Shown here one piece after another: positions 27,023 to 35,635 of a stretch of 64,000 nucleotides of DNA. Below the pieces are notes generated by a model. That model was not told the origin of the DNA and made no database searches. It saw only the letters and a program-made list of their open reading frames with translations. Each line of letters opens with the position of its first letter. Position 1 is the stretch's first letter. Origin of the DNA: Blautia schinkii DSM 10518 (GTDB lineage Bacteria; Bacillota; Clostridia; Lachnospirales; Lachnospiraceae). The stretch is from contig JNKJ01000007.1 of the NCBI GenBank assembly GCA_000702025.1, forward strand, positions 1 through 64,000, given 5' to 3'. Position numbers and translations under genes: made by a program.

Positions 27023-27946
27023 ATGCGTTTTTTTGCTACAACCCTTAACCAAATGATGCTGCTATTTATTTTTATAATAATCGGCTTTATGTTGAATCGA
27101 AGCGGAATAATTGCAAACGGGGCAGATATCGTAATTTCACGGTTGGAAAATTTTGTTTTTGTGCCGGCATTGGTCATTAATTCCTTTCAGACACGTTGTA
27201 CGGTGGAAAATCTGAGCAAAAGTGCCGGTTCGCTTGTGTATAGCCTCTTAATCCTTGGCTTTAGCGTGATAATTGGCTTTTGGCTGGCGCCGCGGTTTGC
27301 GCATTCAAAGGAAGAAATCGGAATATTTCGATATTCTATGGCAGTGACTAATTTCGGCTTTATGGGAAATTCACTTGTTATGGGGCTTTTGGGTGAGGAT
27401 GCTTTGTTTAATTACTTGATTTTCTGTCTGCCCATGAACTTGTTTATCTATTCTGTAGGGGTTATCTGGCTGACAGCAGGAAAGCGAAAATTTAATTTAG
27501 GTATGCTTGTGAACCCAATGTTTATTTCCCTTATTATAGGCGCAGTACTTGGCCTCACGGGATGCCCGCTTCCTTCCTTTCTGTCAAATTCAATATCCTC
27601 TGCAGCAGCTTGCTATTCCCCGCTGGCAATGATTCTTACGGGATATGTGATAGCTAAGTTTGATTTTAAAATGTTGTTTTCTAAAAAGAATATTTATGTG
27701 TTGTCAGTTCTGAGACTGTTGATTCTTCCTGTGATAATCCTGGTTATTATGAATTTATTTAATGTACCAAGTGAAATAAAGGTTCTGGGGATGTTTGCAT
27801 CAGCCATGCCCCTTGGGTTAAATACTATAGTATTTCCGGCTGCATATGGAGGAGACGAGACTTCCGGCGCTTCCATGGCCCTGATTTCCAACATCATGGG
27901 AATTATAACAGTACCAATACTGCTTGGTGTGGTTCTTAACCTGTAG
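27023..27946 (+). CDS. AEC-family transporter (auxin efflux carrier type)
   Basis: A 307-residue membrane protein with about ten hydrophobic helices, in two halves. The start (MRFFATTLNQMMLLFIFIII) and the GSLVYSLLILGFSVIIGFWLAP, NFGFMGNSLVMG and LGLNTIVFPAAYGGDETSGASMALIS segments match the AEC/bile-acid-type carrier family. Bacterial members move organic acids or other small anions. GGGAGG at 27011-27016 supports ATG 27023 (six-base spacing) over ATG 27017. It follows the MalG-like permease by about 40 bases, so it may export a fermentation product or aglycone from the rhamnoside pathway (inference). Confidence 0.82.
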   Translation: MRFFATTLNQMMLLFIFIIIGFMLNRSGIIANGADIVISRLENFVFVPALVINSFQTRCTVENLSKSAGSLVYSLLILGFSVIIGFWLAPRFAHSKEEIGIFRYSMAVTNFGFMGNSLVMGLLGEDALFNYLIFCLPMNLFIYSVGVIWLTAGKRKFNLGMLVNPMFISLIIGAVLGLTGCPLPSFLSNSISSAAACYSPLAMILTGYVIAKFDFKMLFSKKNIYVLSVLRLLILPVIILVIMNLFNVPSEIKVLGMFASAMPLGLNTIVFPAAYGGDETSGASMALISNIMGIITVPILLGVVLNL

Positions 27947-27971
27947 GATGGATATCTGAAGGAGGAGAAAT

Positions 27972-28757
27972 ATGGTAGCTACTTATTTATATCAAATGGT
28001 TCCGTTCTGTATATACCATAATAATAATGTCACAGGAAAAATTCATTTCCACAAGCAACTTGAACTTTTTTGGATAATGGAAGGAAATGTTGAAATTTGT
28101 ACCCCGGAAGGAAGCTTTGTGGCAAAGGAAGGTGACATTGGGGCGATTTTCCCTAACACGAAGCATAGTTTTCATAAAAAGGGGGAGTCAGATATTTTCT
28201 TTGCGCTGGTAAGCCCTTCCTTTGTTCCGGAATATCAAATGGTGTTAAAAGAGTATTATCCTTCGGTGCCTATAATTTCGGAACAGGACGTTCACCCGGA
28301 TATCCGGTTTTGTTTTAACAGCCTTCGAGATAAGGTATTTGGAAAGGATGAGCGTTTACTAAAATCATATGTTTCTCTTATCCTGGGGTTGATGCTTCGC
28401 CAAATGGAAATGAATCCGAGGCCGGAACGAAGATCGCTGCTCCTTCCGAACCAGGTAATCACTTATGTAACAGAACATTATCAGGAGGATATCTCACAGC
28501 AATCAGTCGCACATGCTTTGGGGATTCATGTATCACAAGTTTCCAGGACGTTTAATGCTACATTGGATATGGGCTTTAGCCGCTACGTAAATTTACTTCG
28601 TACGGAAAAAGCCCAACAGCTTCTAAGTAATCCAGAACTGTCTATGATCGACGTGCTATATCAGAGCGGCTTTAACAGTCAGAGAACCTTTAATAGAGTG
28701 TTTAAGGAAATAGTTGGGATTTCGCCTAAAGATTATAAATTAATGTTGACAACTTAG
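27972..28757 (+). CDS. AraC-family transcriptional regulator
   Basis: A 261-residue regulator. N-terminal cupin domain with HFHKQLELFWIMEGNVEICTPEGSF and DIGAIFPNTKHSFHKKG; C-terminal AraC domain with ALGIHVSQVSRTFNATLDMGFSRYVN and VLYQSGFNSQRTFNRVFKEIVGISPKDYK. It is co-directional with the AEC gene (26-base gap) and with the DUF5107 gene that follows. It could regulate either. Confidence 0.9.
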   Translation: MVATYLYQMVPFCIYHNNNVTGKIHFHKQLELFWIMEGNVEICTPEGSFVAKEGDIGAIFPNTKHSFHKKGESDIFFALVSPSFVPEYQMVLKEYYPSVPIISEQDVHPDIRFCFNSLRDKVFGKDERLLKSYVSLILGLMLRQMEMNPRPERRSLLLPNQVITYVTEHYQEDISQQSVAHALGIHVSQVSRTFNATLDMGFSRYVNLLRTEKAQQLLSNPELSMIDVLYQSGFNSQRTFNRVFKEIVGISPKDYKLMLTT

Positions 28758-28766
28758 TATGTTTTT

Positions 28767-28780
28767 AAATGCATGCATTT
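28767..28780. promoter_or_regulatory. 14-bp perfect palindrome upstream of DUF5107 gene
   Basis: AAATGCATGCATTT, flanked by T-rich and A-rich tracts that extend the symmetry imperfectly. It sits ten bases after the AraC stop and about 178 bases before the DUF5107 start. It could be an operator or a weak terminator stem. Confidence 0.35.
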
Positions 28781-28957
28781 GAAAAAAAGGTGTCGTTCTA
28801 ACGTTTACTTTATTTATGATTTTTCATTCCTATAGTTTATAGTTTTACATTTTTTTCTTGCACGATTGTATTTATGATAGAAGATGTCTTGAAAATAATT
28901 TCGTATTAAAGTACATTCAATATATGGATGTGAGACTCACATGGAATGGAGGATTAT

Positions 28958-31081
28958 ATGATGATAAGCAAATCAACAATACAAATACCGGGTGCGGAGC
29001 TGGCGAGGGAAAATCCGCTGCCTATGTTCCGTGCAAAGGAGCACCACCAGGCTTACAGAAATGATGGAACTTTGTCAGAGGAAGAGATGAAGGGCCTGGG
29101 AATGAATACAGGCTTCCGGGTGCTTCCCTACTGTATGCAGGACCGTTTTTCATTTGAAAAGGTGACGCGCAGCTATGAGGTGATTGTGCTAGAGAACGAG
29201 AAGCTGAGAGCACAGTTCCTGCCTCAGTATGGCGGGCGTTTATATTCTCTTTTTGACAAAAAAGAAGAGCGGGAGCTTTTGTTTAAGAACCCTGTGTTCC
29301 AACCTGCGAATCTTGCCATCCGAAATGCGTGGTTCTCAGGGGGAGTCGAGTGGAATATAGGGCAGCTTGGGCATGCCTGCCACACCTGTGATGACGTGTT
29401 TTTTGCCAAGTGTAAGGATGATAATGGAGAAGAGTTTTTAAGGCTTTACGATTATGTCAGGACTACGGGGCTTTTCTGGCAGGTTGATTTCCATCTGCCT
29501 GAGGGGGCGGAGTTTTTATATGCCCATGTGAAAATACACAATGATGGGGAAGAGGCCAAGCCTTTATATTGGTGGACGAACACTGCGGTAAAGGAGGAAG
29601 GTGTGCGGATTTTCTCAGGGAGCGGTGAGTTGATTTATATCAAGCCGGATTCCCTGGAAAAGGAGGGGGAGGTCCATGCCTACGGACATGCCGGGATGCC
29701 CCACCTGCCCCATATGCCGGGGCTGGATGTTTCTTATCCTCAGAATTTTAAGTATACAAGTGAATACTTTTTCCAGAATCCTTCGGAGGAAAAGGCGCCC
29801 TGGGAGGCAGCTGCTTATTCTGACGGCCATGTGTTCCTGGAACGGGCGACACAGCCGCTGCGGATTCGCAAGATGTTCTGCTGGGGAATGCACAGGGGCG
29901 GCCGGAACTGGCTGGACCACCTGGCTCTGCCCGGAGAAGGGGATTATGTGGAGATTCAGGCAGGTTTAACGCCGACTCAATCCCATGGCGCAGAAATTCA
30001 GGCAGGCGGGATTGTGGAGTTTACCCAGGCTTTTGGAAGTATGACGATGGGGAAAGGAGAGGCCTTTGAAGAGGAATGGGCCTCATCATGTAAAAAAGTT
30101 CAGGAATCTGCCGACCGGGCACTTTCGCCGGATATACTTGCGCAGCTGGACAAAATATATTGTCAAAGTGCACTGCTTCCCTGTACGGAGCTTCTTCATC
30201 AGGGGCATGGGTATGCGGCGCTTGAGGAAATGCGAAGAGAAGTGGAAGGAGAACCCGCAATTCCCGCTCAGCTTGTTTTTCCAAAAGAAAGCATTGGGGA
30301 GAAGGAGAAAAAGTGGGCGGATATTCTGCAGGAGCTGCAAGTAGAAAACACAGAAATGCTGCAGCGCGTTGAGTGCTGGAATCCAGAAGTATCAGAGAGT
30401 GCACCATGCTCTGAACCTCAGGTAGCAGAAGAATCAGACCCTTCGCAGCTTCCTGAATCATGGATGACAGACCCAAAATGGCGGAGGATTTTAGAAGCTG
30501 CGCTGGCCCGCCAGCCGTACAAAGCGGCGAGATACATAGACTTAGGAGTTTTGGAATACGAGAACGGAAATTATGGGAAAGCTGAGCGGCTTTGGAAGGA
30601 ATCTCTCAAGCTTAATCCAACCGTCATTGCTCATCGGTGTCTTGCCGCCGCGTTTGAAAGAAAGGGAGAGCTCGAAGCTGCCTGCACAGAGATGGAGCAG
30701 GCGTTTGAGTTGGAAGGCGTAAGTCCGTCGGTTTACATAACTGAGGAGCTTATGGCATTGCTGAAGGAACGGGGAAGTTATGAAAGAATGTGGGAAATCT
30801 ACAGACAGCTTCCCGATTCCGTGGCACAGGATGAAAGAATTATGATTCTTGCTGCGTCAGCCGCTGTCAATATAGGCGAAGAAGAGTTTCTGGAAAAGGT
30901 GTATGGACATACGTATGCGGTTATACGTGAGGGGGAAAACCAACTCTGTGACATCTGGTTCCGCCATCAAGCCATCAAACATAAGCGCCTGGGAGATGAA
31001 AGAACCTTGGAGGTGATTGAGGAGGAGGTACGCCGAACTCTGGCCCCACCGCAGAATATTGATTATCGCTTGTTATATTAG
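28958..31081 (+). CDS. DUF5107-domain protein with C-terminal TPR repeats
   Basis: A cytoplasmic protein of about 707 residues. The N-terminal half has the galactose-mutarotase-like beta fold of DUF5107 (LRAQFLPQYGGRLYSLFDKKEERELLFKNPVFQPANLAIRN in outline, ACHTCDD, YWWTNTAV, FCWGMHRGGRNWLDHL). The C-terminal part carries TPR-like helices (YIDLGVLEYENGNYGKAERLWKESL and following). The family is often found with glycoside-degrading genes but I know no reaction for it. GGAGG at 28948-28952 supports ATG 28958 or 28961 over ATG 28946, which would contain the site. Confidence 0.8.
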   Translation: MMISKSTIQIPGAELARENPLPMFRAKEHHQAYRNDGTLSEEEMKGLGMNTGFRVLPYCMQDRFSFEKVTRSYEVIVLENEKLRAQFLPQYGGRLYSLFDKKEERELLFKNPVFQPANLAIRNAWFSGGVEWNIGQLGHACHTCDDVFFAKCKDDNGEEFLRLYDYVRTTGLFWQVDFHLPEGAEFLYAHVKIHNDGEEAKPLYWWTNTAVKEEGVRIFSGSGELIYIKPDSLEKEGEVHAYGHAGMPHLPHMPGLDVSYPQNFKYTSEYFFQNPSEEKAPWEAAAYSDGHVFLERATQPLRIRKMFCWGMHRGGRNWLDHLALPGEGDYVEIQAGLTPTQSHGAEIQAGGIVEFTQAFGSMTMGKGEAFEEEWASSCKKVQESADRALSPDILAQLDKIYCQSALLPCTELLHQGHGYAALEEMRREVEGEPAIPAQLVFPKESIGEKEKKWADILQELQVENTEMLQRVECWNPEVSESAPCSEPQVAEESDPSQLPESWMTDPKWRRILEAALARQPYKAARYIDLGVLEYENGNYGKAERLWKESLKLNPTVIAHRCLAAAFERKGELEAACTEMEQAFELEGVSPSVYITEELMALLKERGSYERMWEIYRQLPDSVAQDERIMILAASAAVNIGEEEFLEKVYGHTYAVIREGENQLCDIWFRHQAIKHKRLGDERTLEVIEEEVRRTLAPPQNIDYRLLY

Positions 31082-31120
31082 AAATGAGTGAAACTTTGTC
31101 TGACTTAGAGTGATTTTGGC

Positions 31121-31173
31121 AAAAAAGGAGGTGCACACAATGTGCAGAGGAAGGCTGCTGCACATTGGTGCAC
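31121..31173 (-). terminator. Terminator of the Rpn-type gene (minus strand)
   Basis: Strong hairpin of arms 31131-31147 and 31158-31173, 16 bp with one bulged base. On the minus strand it is followed by CTCC and six T (plus-strand A run at 31121-31126). It ends the minus-strand gene stopping at 31190 and lies in the convergent gap after the DUF5107 gene. Confidence 0.75.
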
Positions 31174-31189
31174 AAAGAGTACAAGTCGT

Positions 31190-32068
31190 TTAATCGTCCA
31201 GGATTTTGTGTACTTCCTCTAAAGAAATCTGTAGTTTGTCTGCAATCGCATCGGGTGACTTACCCTGGGTAGACAACGTCCAGACAGTTTTGGCCAACTT
31301 TATACCTTCTTGCCGACCTTTTTGCAGCCCTTCCTCCATTCCTTTCTTTATTCCATCTTCCATAAGCATTTGTCCGAGCAGTGTCATAGTGATTTCCTCC
31401 TTAATCTCCTTCATTTCTTGTTTATCTAAAACTTTTCCTGCCAGTGCGTAGAGCACGGCCTGCATCTTTTGTGTGTCTTTTTGACTGATATTGGTGTAGG
31501 GTTGGTTGAGCCAGGTGAATCCCTGAAGGATTCGTTCCTTCTGAGGGACAGAGCCATCCATGAGCGGGGTTATGAGCAGAGGAACCAGGTCCGATTTCCG
31601 GATGCATTCCCTGTCTTTAGAGGAAAGCTGCCGAAATACCTCGTCTGCGTTGAGGGATTTCAGACGGATAATGTTTACCCGGTAAGTATTTAAGCCCTCG
31701 GTGAACTGTGACATCGGATTTTTCACACCTGAGGTGCAGATGACAAAGGTAGTCACGGCAACCCCGTAGGTGCGGCTGGTCACGGCCTCGTATTCCCGGA
31801 AGCGTTTTAAATCATCCAGGGTAAGGCTGGTGCTTTCAAATTCGAAGTGGAACCAGCGGTTGCCTTTCATCCGGTAATTGAAATCCTCGTACATCTTCCT
31901 GATTTCCATATGGATCATTTCCGTTGGTGCGATGCCCAAAGGCTTTTCCTTGATGCCAAGATAGGGAAAAAGTGTGTCGCCAAAGTAAATGGCGGCTGCT
32001 TTCAGCGCGGCATCCTCGGCCTGGCTGTAGGTATCAGAGTTTGCTTTCTTTTGCGTGTTTTCCTGCAT
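31190..32068 (-). CDS. Rpn-family recombination-promoting nuclease / PD-(D/E)XK transposase-like
   Basis: A 292-residue protein of the Rpn/YhgA group. The PD-(D/E)XK-like core is visible as MYEDFNYRMKGNRWFHFEFES, and the C-terminus has the typical run GIKKGMEEGLQKGRQEGIKLA plus a short helical end. Known relatives are Mg-dependent DNA endonucleases that raise RecA-independent recombination. It stands alone with its own AGGAGG site and terminator between two sugar regions. The frame is intact. Such genes are often duplicated in Lachnospiraceae genomes. Confidence 0.8.
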   Translation of the reverse strand: MQENTQKKANSDTYSQAEDAALKAAAIYFGDTLFPYLGIKEKPLGIAPTEMIHMEIRKMYEDFNYRMKGNRWFHFEFESTSLTLDDLKRFREYEAVTSRTYGVAVTTFVICTSGVKNPMSQFTEGLNTYRVNIIRLKSLNADEVFRQLSSKDRECIRKSDLVPLLITPLMDGSVPQKERILQGFTWLNQPYTNISQKDTQKMQAVLYALAGKVLDKQEMKEIKEEITMTLLGQMLMEDGIKKGMEEGLQKGRQEGIKLAKTVWTLSTQGKSPDAIADKLQISLEEVHKILDD

Positions 32069-32534
32069 AAGACCTCCTTTTCAGGCCATGCAGGTATCTG
32101 TCTCCATTATAGTATATAGAAAAGGCACAGACAACGGTTTCGTTGATTTTTATAGTTGTTGTTGCGGAAAAAGTTTGTCCGAAGCGGACATGAAGTTTGA
32201 GTCAGATAACATCTGAGAGACGTTTATGTAAAAATCCATACTACAATTTATACTACAACAGCGACACCCTGCAGGACCGCCGTTGCCTGTTGATATTACT
32301 ATAGCATTTGGGGTTTGGGAGGTAAAGTGAAATTTTAATAAAATCTGTATTCAGTATCCCCCAACAAAAAGCAGTGTTTTTCTTTTGTTTTTTTATCTTT
32401 TGTCGGGTAGGAATCAAGGCGTTCACTTTATATAATGACTACAATGAATTCTCGGGAAAGAATTTAGTAAACGTAACCATTCAGTACCTTCATAGTTGCT
32501 GAAAAACAAAAAATAAAACGCAAGGGGGATTTTT
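32069..32534. other. Intergenic region with a candidate promoter for the 71-residue gene
   Basis: No gene is visible. TATAAT at 32431-32436 is a candidate -10 box without a clear -35. At 32466-32479 a 14-base stretch matches the Firmicute catabolite-responsive (cre) consensus at about 12 positions, about 30 bases after that box. A short direct repeat ATACTACAA occurs twice near 32240-32260. Confidence 0.35.
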
Positions 32535-32750
32535 ATGGCACTATCATTAGATTCAAAGGTAAAGGATATTTTAAGATCAGAGGAAGGCAGGGCGGTGTTG
32601 GATAAGTGGAAACCTGGCGCTTCCAAGGACCCGCGTATGAAGCTTGTCGGGGCGCTGACATACAGAAAGCTTCTCAGCTATCCGGAATCTGCCGAACTGG
32701 CAGCGCACGCGGATGAAATCGACGCAGATTTAAAAGCATGCTCGAGGTAA
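32535..32750 (+). CDS. Small orphan helical protein, 71 residues
   Basis: A soluble 71-residue protein beginning MALSLDSKVKDILRSEEG, predicted helical and charged, with an AAGGGGG ribosome site and its own terminator. The pattern of LDSKVKDIL, AVLDKW-PG, MKLVGALTYRKLLSYP resembles a small helical module that I recall at the C-terminus of larger Firmicute hydrolases, here alone. That is recollection, not a search. Neighbours are unrelated and convergent with the PucR gene. Confidence 0.65.
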   Translation: MALSLDSKVKDILRSEEGRAVLDKWKPGASKDPRMKLVGALTYRKLLSYPESAELAAHADEIDADLKACSR

Positions 32751-32771
32751 TTGATAATCCAACATGACATG

Positions 32772-32816
32772 AAAAAGGCATTATTTCATTTCTTATGATG
32801 AAATAAATGCCTTTTT
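32772..32816 (+). terminator. Bidirectional terminator
   Basis: Long hairpin with AAAAAGGCATT on the left and AATGCCTTTTT on the right, extended by ATTTCAT / ATGAAAT with one bulged base. It has T and A tracts on both sides, so it serves the 71-residue gene and the convergent PucR gene. Confidence 0.85.
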
Positions 32817-32852
32817 ATGGTATGCCTGTTTAAAGATTGATTCGAGGGCCAC

Positions 32853-34385
32853 TTACTGCTCTGCCATATACTTTTCTATCTGTAGTGCCTTTAAAATAAT
32901 CTGCATTTTAAGCCTTTCGTCAGGGTCGTTTAAGTCCACAGACAACTCATTTTCAATTCGCGAAATCCGCTCGATCAGAGTGCTCCGGTGTACAAACAGG
33001 CGGCGCGCAGCTTTAGCATAGGACATGTTTTCCTCCAGGAATACGGACAACGTTTCCAGATAGGAAATCCCGCCGTTTTCATCGTGCTCCAAAAGCTTGC
33101 GGAAGCCATTGGGAAAATAAGCCTGGACAGGAAAACCTCCCAGAGAATTCACGATCATTTCAGACAATGCAAAATCCGAAAAAAGATGCAGCCTTTGTTC
33201 CTTTTTATATAACTGTCCGTTTTCTATAGCGGCCTCAGCCTGAAAATAGTAGCTCCGCAGCATATACAAATCCGTAAAGCTGTTGCTCACGCCGACACAT
33301 AACTGCATTTCCTCAATCATGGAGTCAAGCTTTGCCTCCAGCGATTCCTTCATCTGCTGTTCACTTTCCATACCCTTTAACGGAATCAGGCCCAGAATCG
33401 TGTTATTCTGCTCAAAGAAGATGCTTTCAGAAAACATTGATTCCAGAACGGAGCAGATATAGCTTACAGGAAGAGGGGAAAAGCGCTTCATATAATGGAT
33501 GGATACGCAGGTGTAATTCTGCTTATAGTTTGAAGAATGCAGCAGCAGCTTCTGGTTCTGGCTCAAGGGCATCTCGTTCATAATGTTTTTTAAAATTTCC
33601 CTCAGGGAATTGTGCTCATTCTGCAGGAGAACAGGGGTTGTCTCGGAAATCTTTTCTATCATATGCGCCAGGAATTCCACTAATTTATTCTCACCCTCCA
33701 CATAAGGACAGGACATCTGGTCAATACACAGACAACCAATATATCCGGAGTTTGCATTAAATAAATTTACACAGAGCACATTCCCGGCCTCCAGTTCCAA
33801 CAGGAAGGCACCTCTCTTATCCATGATCAAGTCTTTTTCCTTTAAAAATGCAAGAAATTCTTCCGCGCCCAAGGTGCCCTGAGACTGATTCCAGGTGCTC
33901 CGGCGCAGGTTCCCTGACGGATGGACAGAAGCCACATACTGAAAAGAGGTATCCAGCACAAAAATAGAGCGCTGAAATAAGGGATATGTACAGTCCAGCA
34001 CATCCTGTATGGTAGGAGATTCCATGAGAAGCGCCAGAAGCCGGCTTTCCCATGCTTGGAACTCTTCATAAATATCCTGAAGGCTTTGGTAAACTTCAAA
34101 AAAGTCAACCTTCTTTTTAATCAGTAGAACGGTGGCATGTTCTCTATAATAGGAAAGCCGGGCAGTCTCGCCAATACAGACCAAAACCACATTTTTCTCT
34201 ATCACAGGCCGCGGGGGTAAATGTTCTGCCGTGGCAAGATAAACATGACCTGTGTGAAAACGGAGTGTATGGTCGCGGTACAGCTCCGGTGAGACAAGAA
34301 CCATTTCGCGGCTTACCTCCCCATATATTTTGACTGGATATTTTCGTTTCAAACGTTCGTAAATGATTTCCGTATTCAGCTTCAT
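32853..34385 (-). CDS. PucR-type transcriptional regulator
   Basis: A 510-residue regulator. The N-terminal part (KLNTEIIYERLKRKYPVKIYGEV) and a long ligand-sensing region lead to the C-terminal HTH_30 domain: YLETLSVFLEENMSYAKAARRLFVHRSTLIERISRIE. PucR/CdaR relatives control purine, glycerate or other catabolic genes. The start at 34385 follows GGGAGGTG; a start 15 bases earlier would overlap that site. It diverges from the SDR/V4R-like/GcvT-like cassette and is its likely regulator. Confidence 0.87.
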   Translation of the reverse strand: MKLNTEIIYERLKRKYPVKIYGEVSREMVLVSPELYRDHTLRFHTGHVYLATAEHLPPRPVIEKNVVLVCIGETARLSYYREHATVLLIKKKVDFFEVYQSLQDIYEEFQAWESRLLALLMESPTIQDVLDCTYPLFQRSIFVLDTSFQYVASVHPSGNLRRSTWNQSQGTLGAEEFLAFLKEKDLIMDKRGAFLLELEAGNVLCVNLFNANSGYIGCLCIDQMSCPYVEGENKLVEFLAHMIEKISETTPVLLQNEHNSLREILKNIMNEMPLSQNQKLLLHSSNYKQNYTCVSIHYMKRFSPLPVSYICSVLESMFSESIFFEQNNTILGLIPLKGMESEQQMKESLEAKLDSMIEEMQLCVGVSNSFTDLYMLRSYYFQAEAAIENGQLYKKEQRLHLFSDFALSEMIVNSLGGFPVQAYFPNGFRKLLEHDENGGISYLETLSVFLEENMSYAKAARRLFVHRSTLIERISRIENELSVDLNDPDERLKMQIILKALQIEKYMAEQ

Positions 34386-34440
34386 GACTGCACCTCCCAT
34401 TACTTTTTATTATACACGAAATAAAGAACCACACAATATA

Positions 34441-34462
34441 TACCCCTCATTTTTTAGGGGTA
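34441..34462. promoter_or_regulatory. Inverted repeat TACCCCT-N8-AGGGGTA in divergent gap
   Basis: Seven-base perfect arms at 34441-34447 and 34456-34462 lie between the PucR gene and the SDR operon. A regulatory site for PucR autoregulation is possible. Confidence 0.35.
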
Positions 34463-34515
34463 ATACATGGAAAAAACATACAGGCGGGAGGATATCTAAG
34501 TCAGTCAGCGGCCTT

Positions 34516-34547
34516 TATAATAGCAGATAATATTCATTCCCGGGAAT
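34516..34547 (+). promoter_or_regulatory. Candidate -10 box and palindromic operator of the SDR operon
   Basis: TATAAT at 34516-34521 with only a weak -35, followed at 34536-34547 by the perfect palindrome ATTCCCGGGAAT, about 70 bases before the SDR start. A palindrome just after the expected transcription start is a typical regulator site. Confidence 0.5.
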
Positions 34548-34617
34548 ACAGTGAAACAAGCGGACAGATGCGCTATGCGGTTAAATGAGAAAATGCGGTT
34601 AAGGAGAGGGTTAAACT

Positions 34618-35535
34618 ATGGATTTTGACATGAATGAAGCAAACAAAGAAATGCTAAGAAACTACATCAATATGGCAAGGCCAATGGAGGAAATGTTTTC
34701 AGTAAAAGGCAAGACCGCCATTGTGACCGGGGCGACTTCAGGCTTAGGCTTTAATATTGCCTTAAGGCTTCTGCAGGGCGGCGCGAATGTGGTGATTTCG
34801 GGAAGCTCTCAGACAAAGGGAGACTACACCATCCCGATTTTGGCGGAAGCAGGTTTTGGACCGGATCGTGTTGTATTCTGCCGGACCAACGTCACAAAAG
34901 AGGAGGATGTGGAAAACCTTGTAAAAACAGCGGATAAGGCCTTTGGTTCTGTGGATATCTATGTAAACAGCGCCGCGGTCTGGAGCTATGCCCATATCTA
35001 TGATATGCCGGCAGAGGAATTCCGCAGGGTTATGGATACAAATGTGAACGGTGCTTTTCTGTGCATCAAGCATGTGAGTAAATATATGATTGCGCATGAA
35101 ATACCAGGAAAGATTACATTGATTTCCTCAAACGCGGCATGGCTTCCTTACCCGGTGTTCGGTGGGTATCCCCATTATACAGCTTCCAAGGGCGGCGTGA
35201 ATGCTCTTGCCATTGAGGCGGCGAAGGAGCTCAAGCGCTTCGGTATCATGGTAAATGTGGTTGCACCCGGCGGAATGGTGACGGCAGGCGCATCCAGCAA
35301 TATGTGCGTCAAGGAGCTTTCAGAAGAGAAGCAGGATGAATTCTACGAGGAATTGATGGTTTGGCAGAATGACGGGACACAGCCTGTGGATACGGTCGCC
35401 ATTGTTGCCTATGCCATGAGCACCCCCATGTCAGACGGAATGACGGGCGAGATTGTGGTTGCAGACGGAGGTATGAGCCATAATATCGTGAAATACCAAG
35501 CAGCCATAGACCAATACCCGGAGCAGATTGACTGA
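34618..35535 (+). CDS. Short-chain dehydrogenase/reductase
   Basis: A 305-residue NAD(P)-dependent classical SDR. Cofactor motif TGATSGLG (residues 37-44), NSAA motif, and catalytic Tyr187-x3-Lys191 in HYTASKGG; the C-terminal region VADGGMSHN is normal. About 28 extra N-terminal residues precede the Rossmann fold. It heads a three-gene operon with a cysteine-motif protein and a GcvT-like protein, so the substrate may be an alcohol or ketone formed with or after demethylation (inference). Confidence 0.88.
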   Translation: MDFDMNEANKEMLRNYINMARPMEEMFSVKGKTAIVTGATSGLGFNIALRLLQGGANVVISGSSQTKGDYTIPILAEAGFGPDRVVFCRTNVTKEEDVENLVKTADKAFGSVDIYVNSAAVWSYAHIYDMPAEEFRRVMDTNVNGAFLCIKHVSKYMIAHEIPGKITLISSNAAWLPYPVFGGYPHYTASKGGVNALAIEAAKELKRFGIMVNVVAPGGMVTAGASSNMCVKELSEEKQDEFYEELMVWQNDGTQPVDTVAIVAYAMSTPMSDGMTGEIVVADGGMSHNIVKYQAAIDQYPEQID

Positions 35536-35635
35536 TGCAGACGGACCAATGCAGACGCATCAATGCAGAAAGAGTAATTAATACAACAATAACAACGAAT
35601 ACAGAAAGTAATGATACAGAGAAAGGTGGACAGAC

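Noticed and set aside
31140-31193. 17-codon frame with a strong AAGGAGGTG site
   Set aside because: The site and the frame lie inside the hairpin and T tract of the minus-strand Rpn terminator, and the peptide overlaps the Rpn stop.
32240-32260. ATACTACAA direct repeat in the gap before the 71-residue gene
   Set aside because: Two short copies only, with no symmetry or promoter context; likely chance.
32466-32479. cre-like catabolite-repression site
   Set aside because: Two mismatches at symmetric core positions and only one such site near sugar operons; kept only as a note in the intergenic entry.
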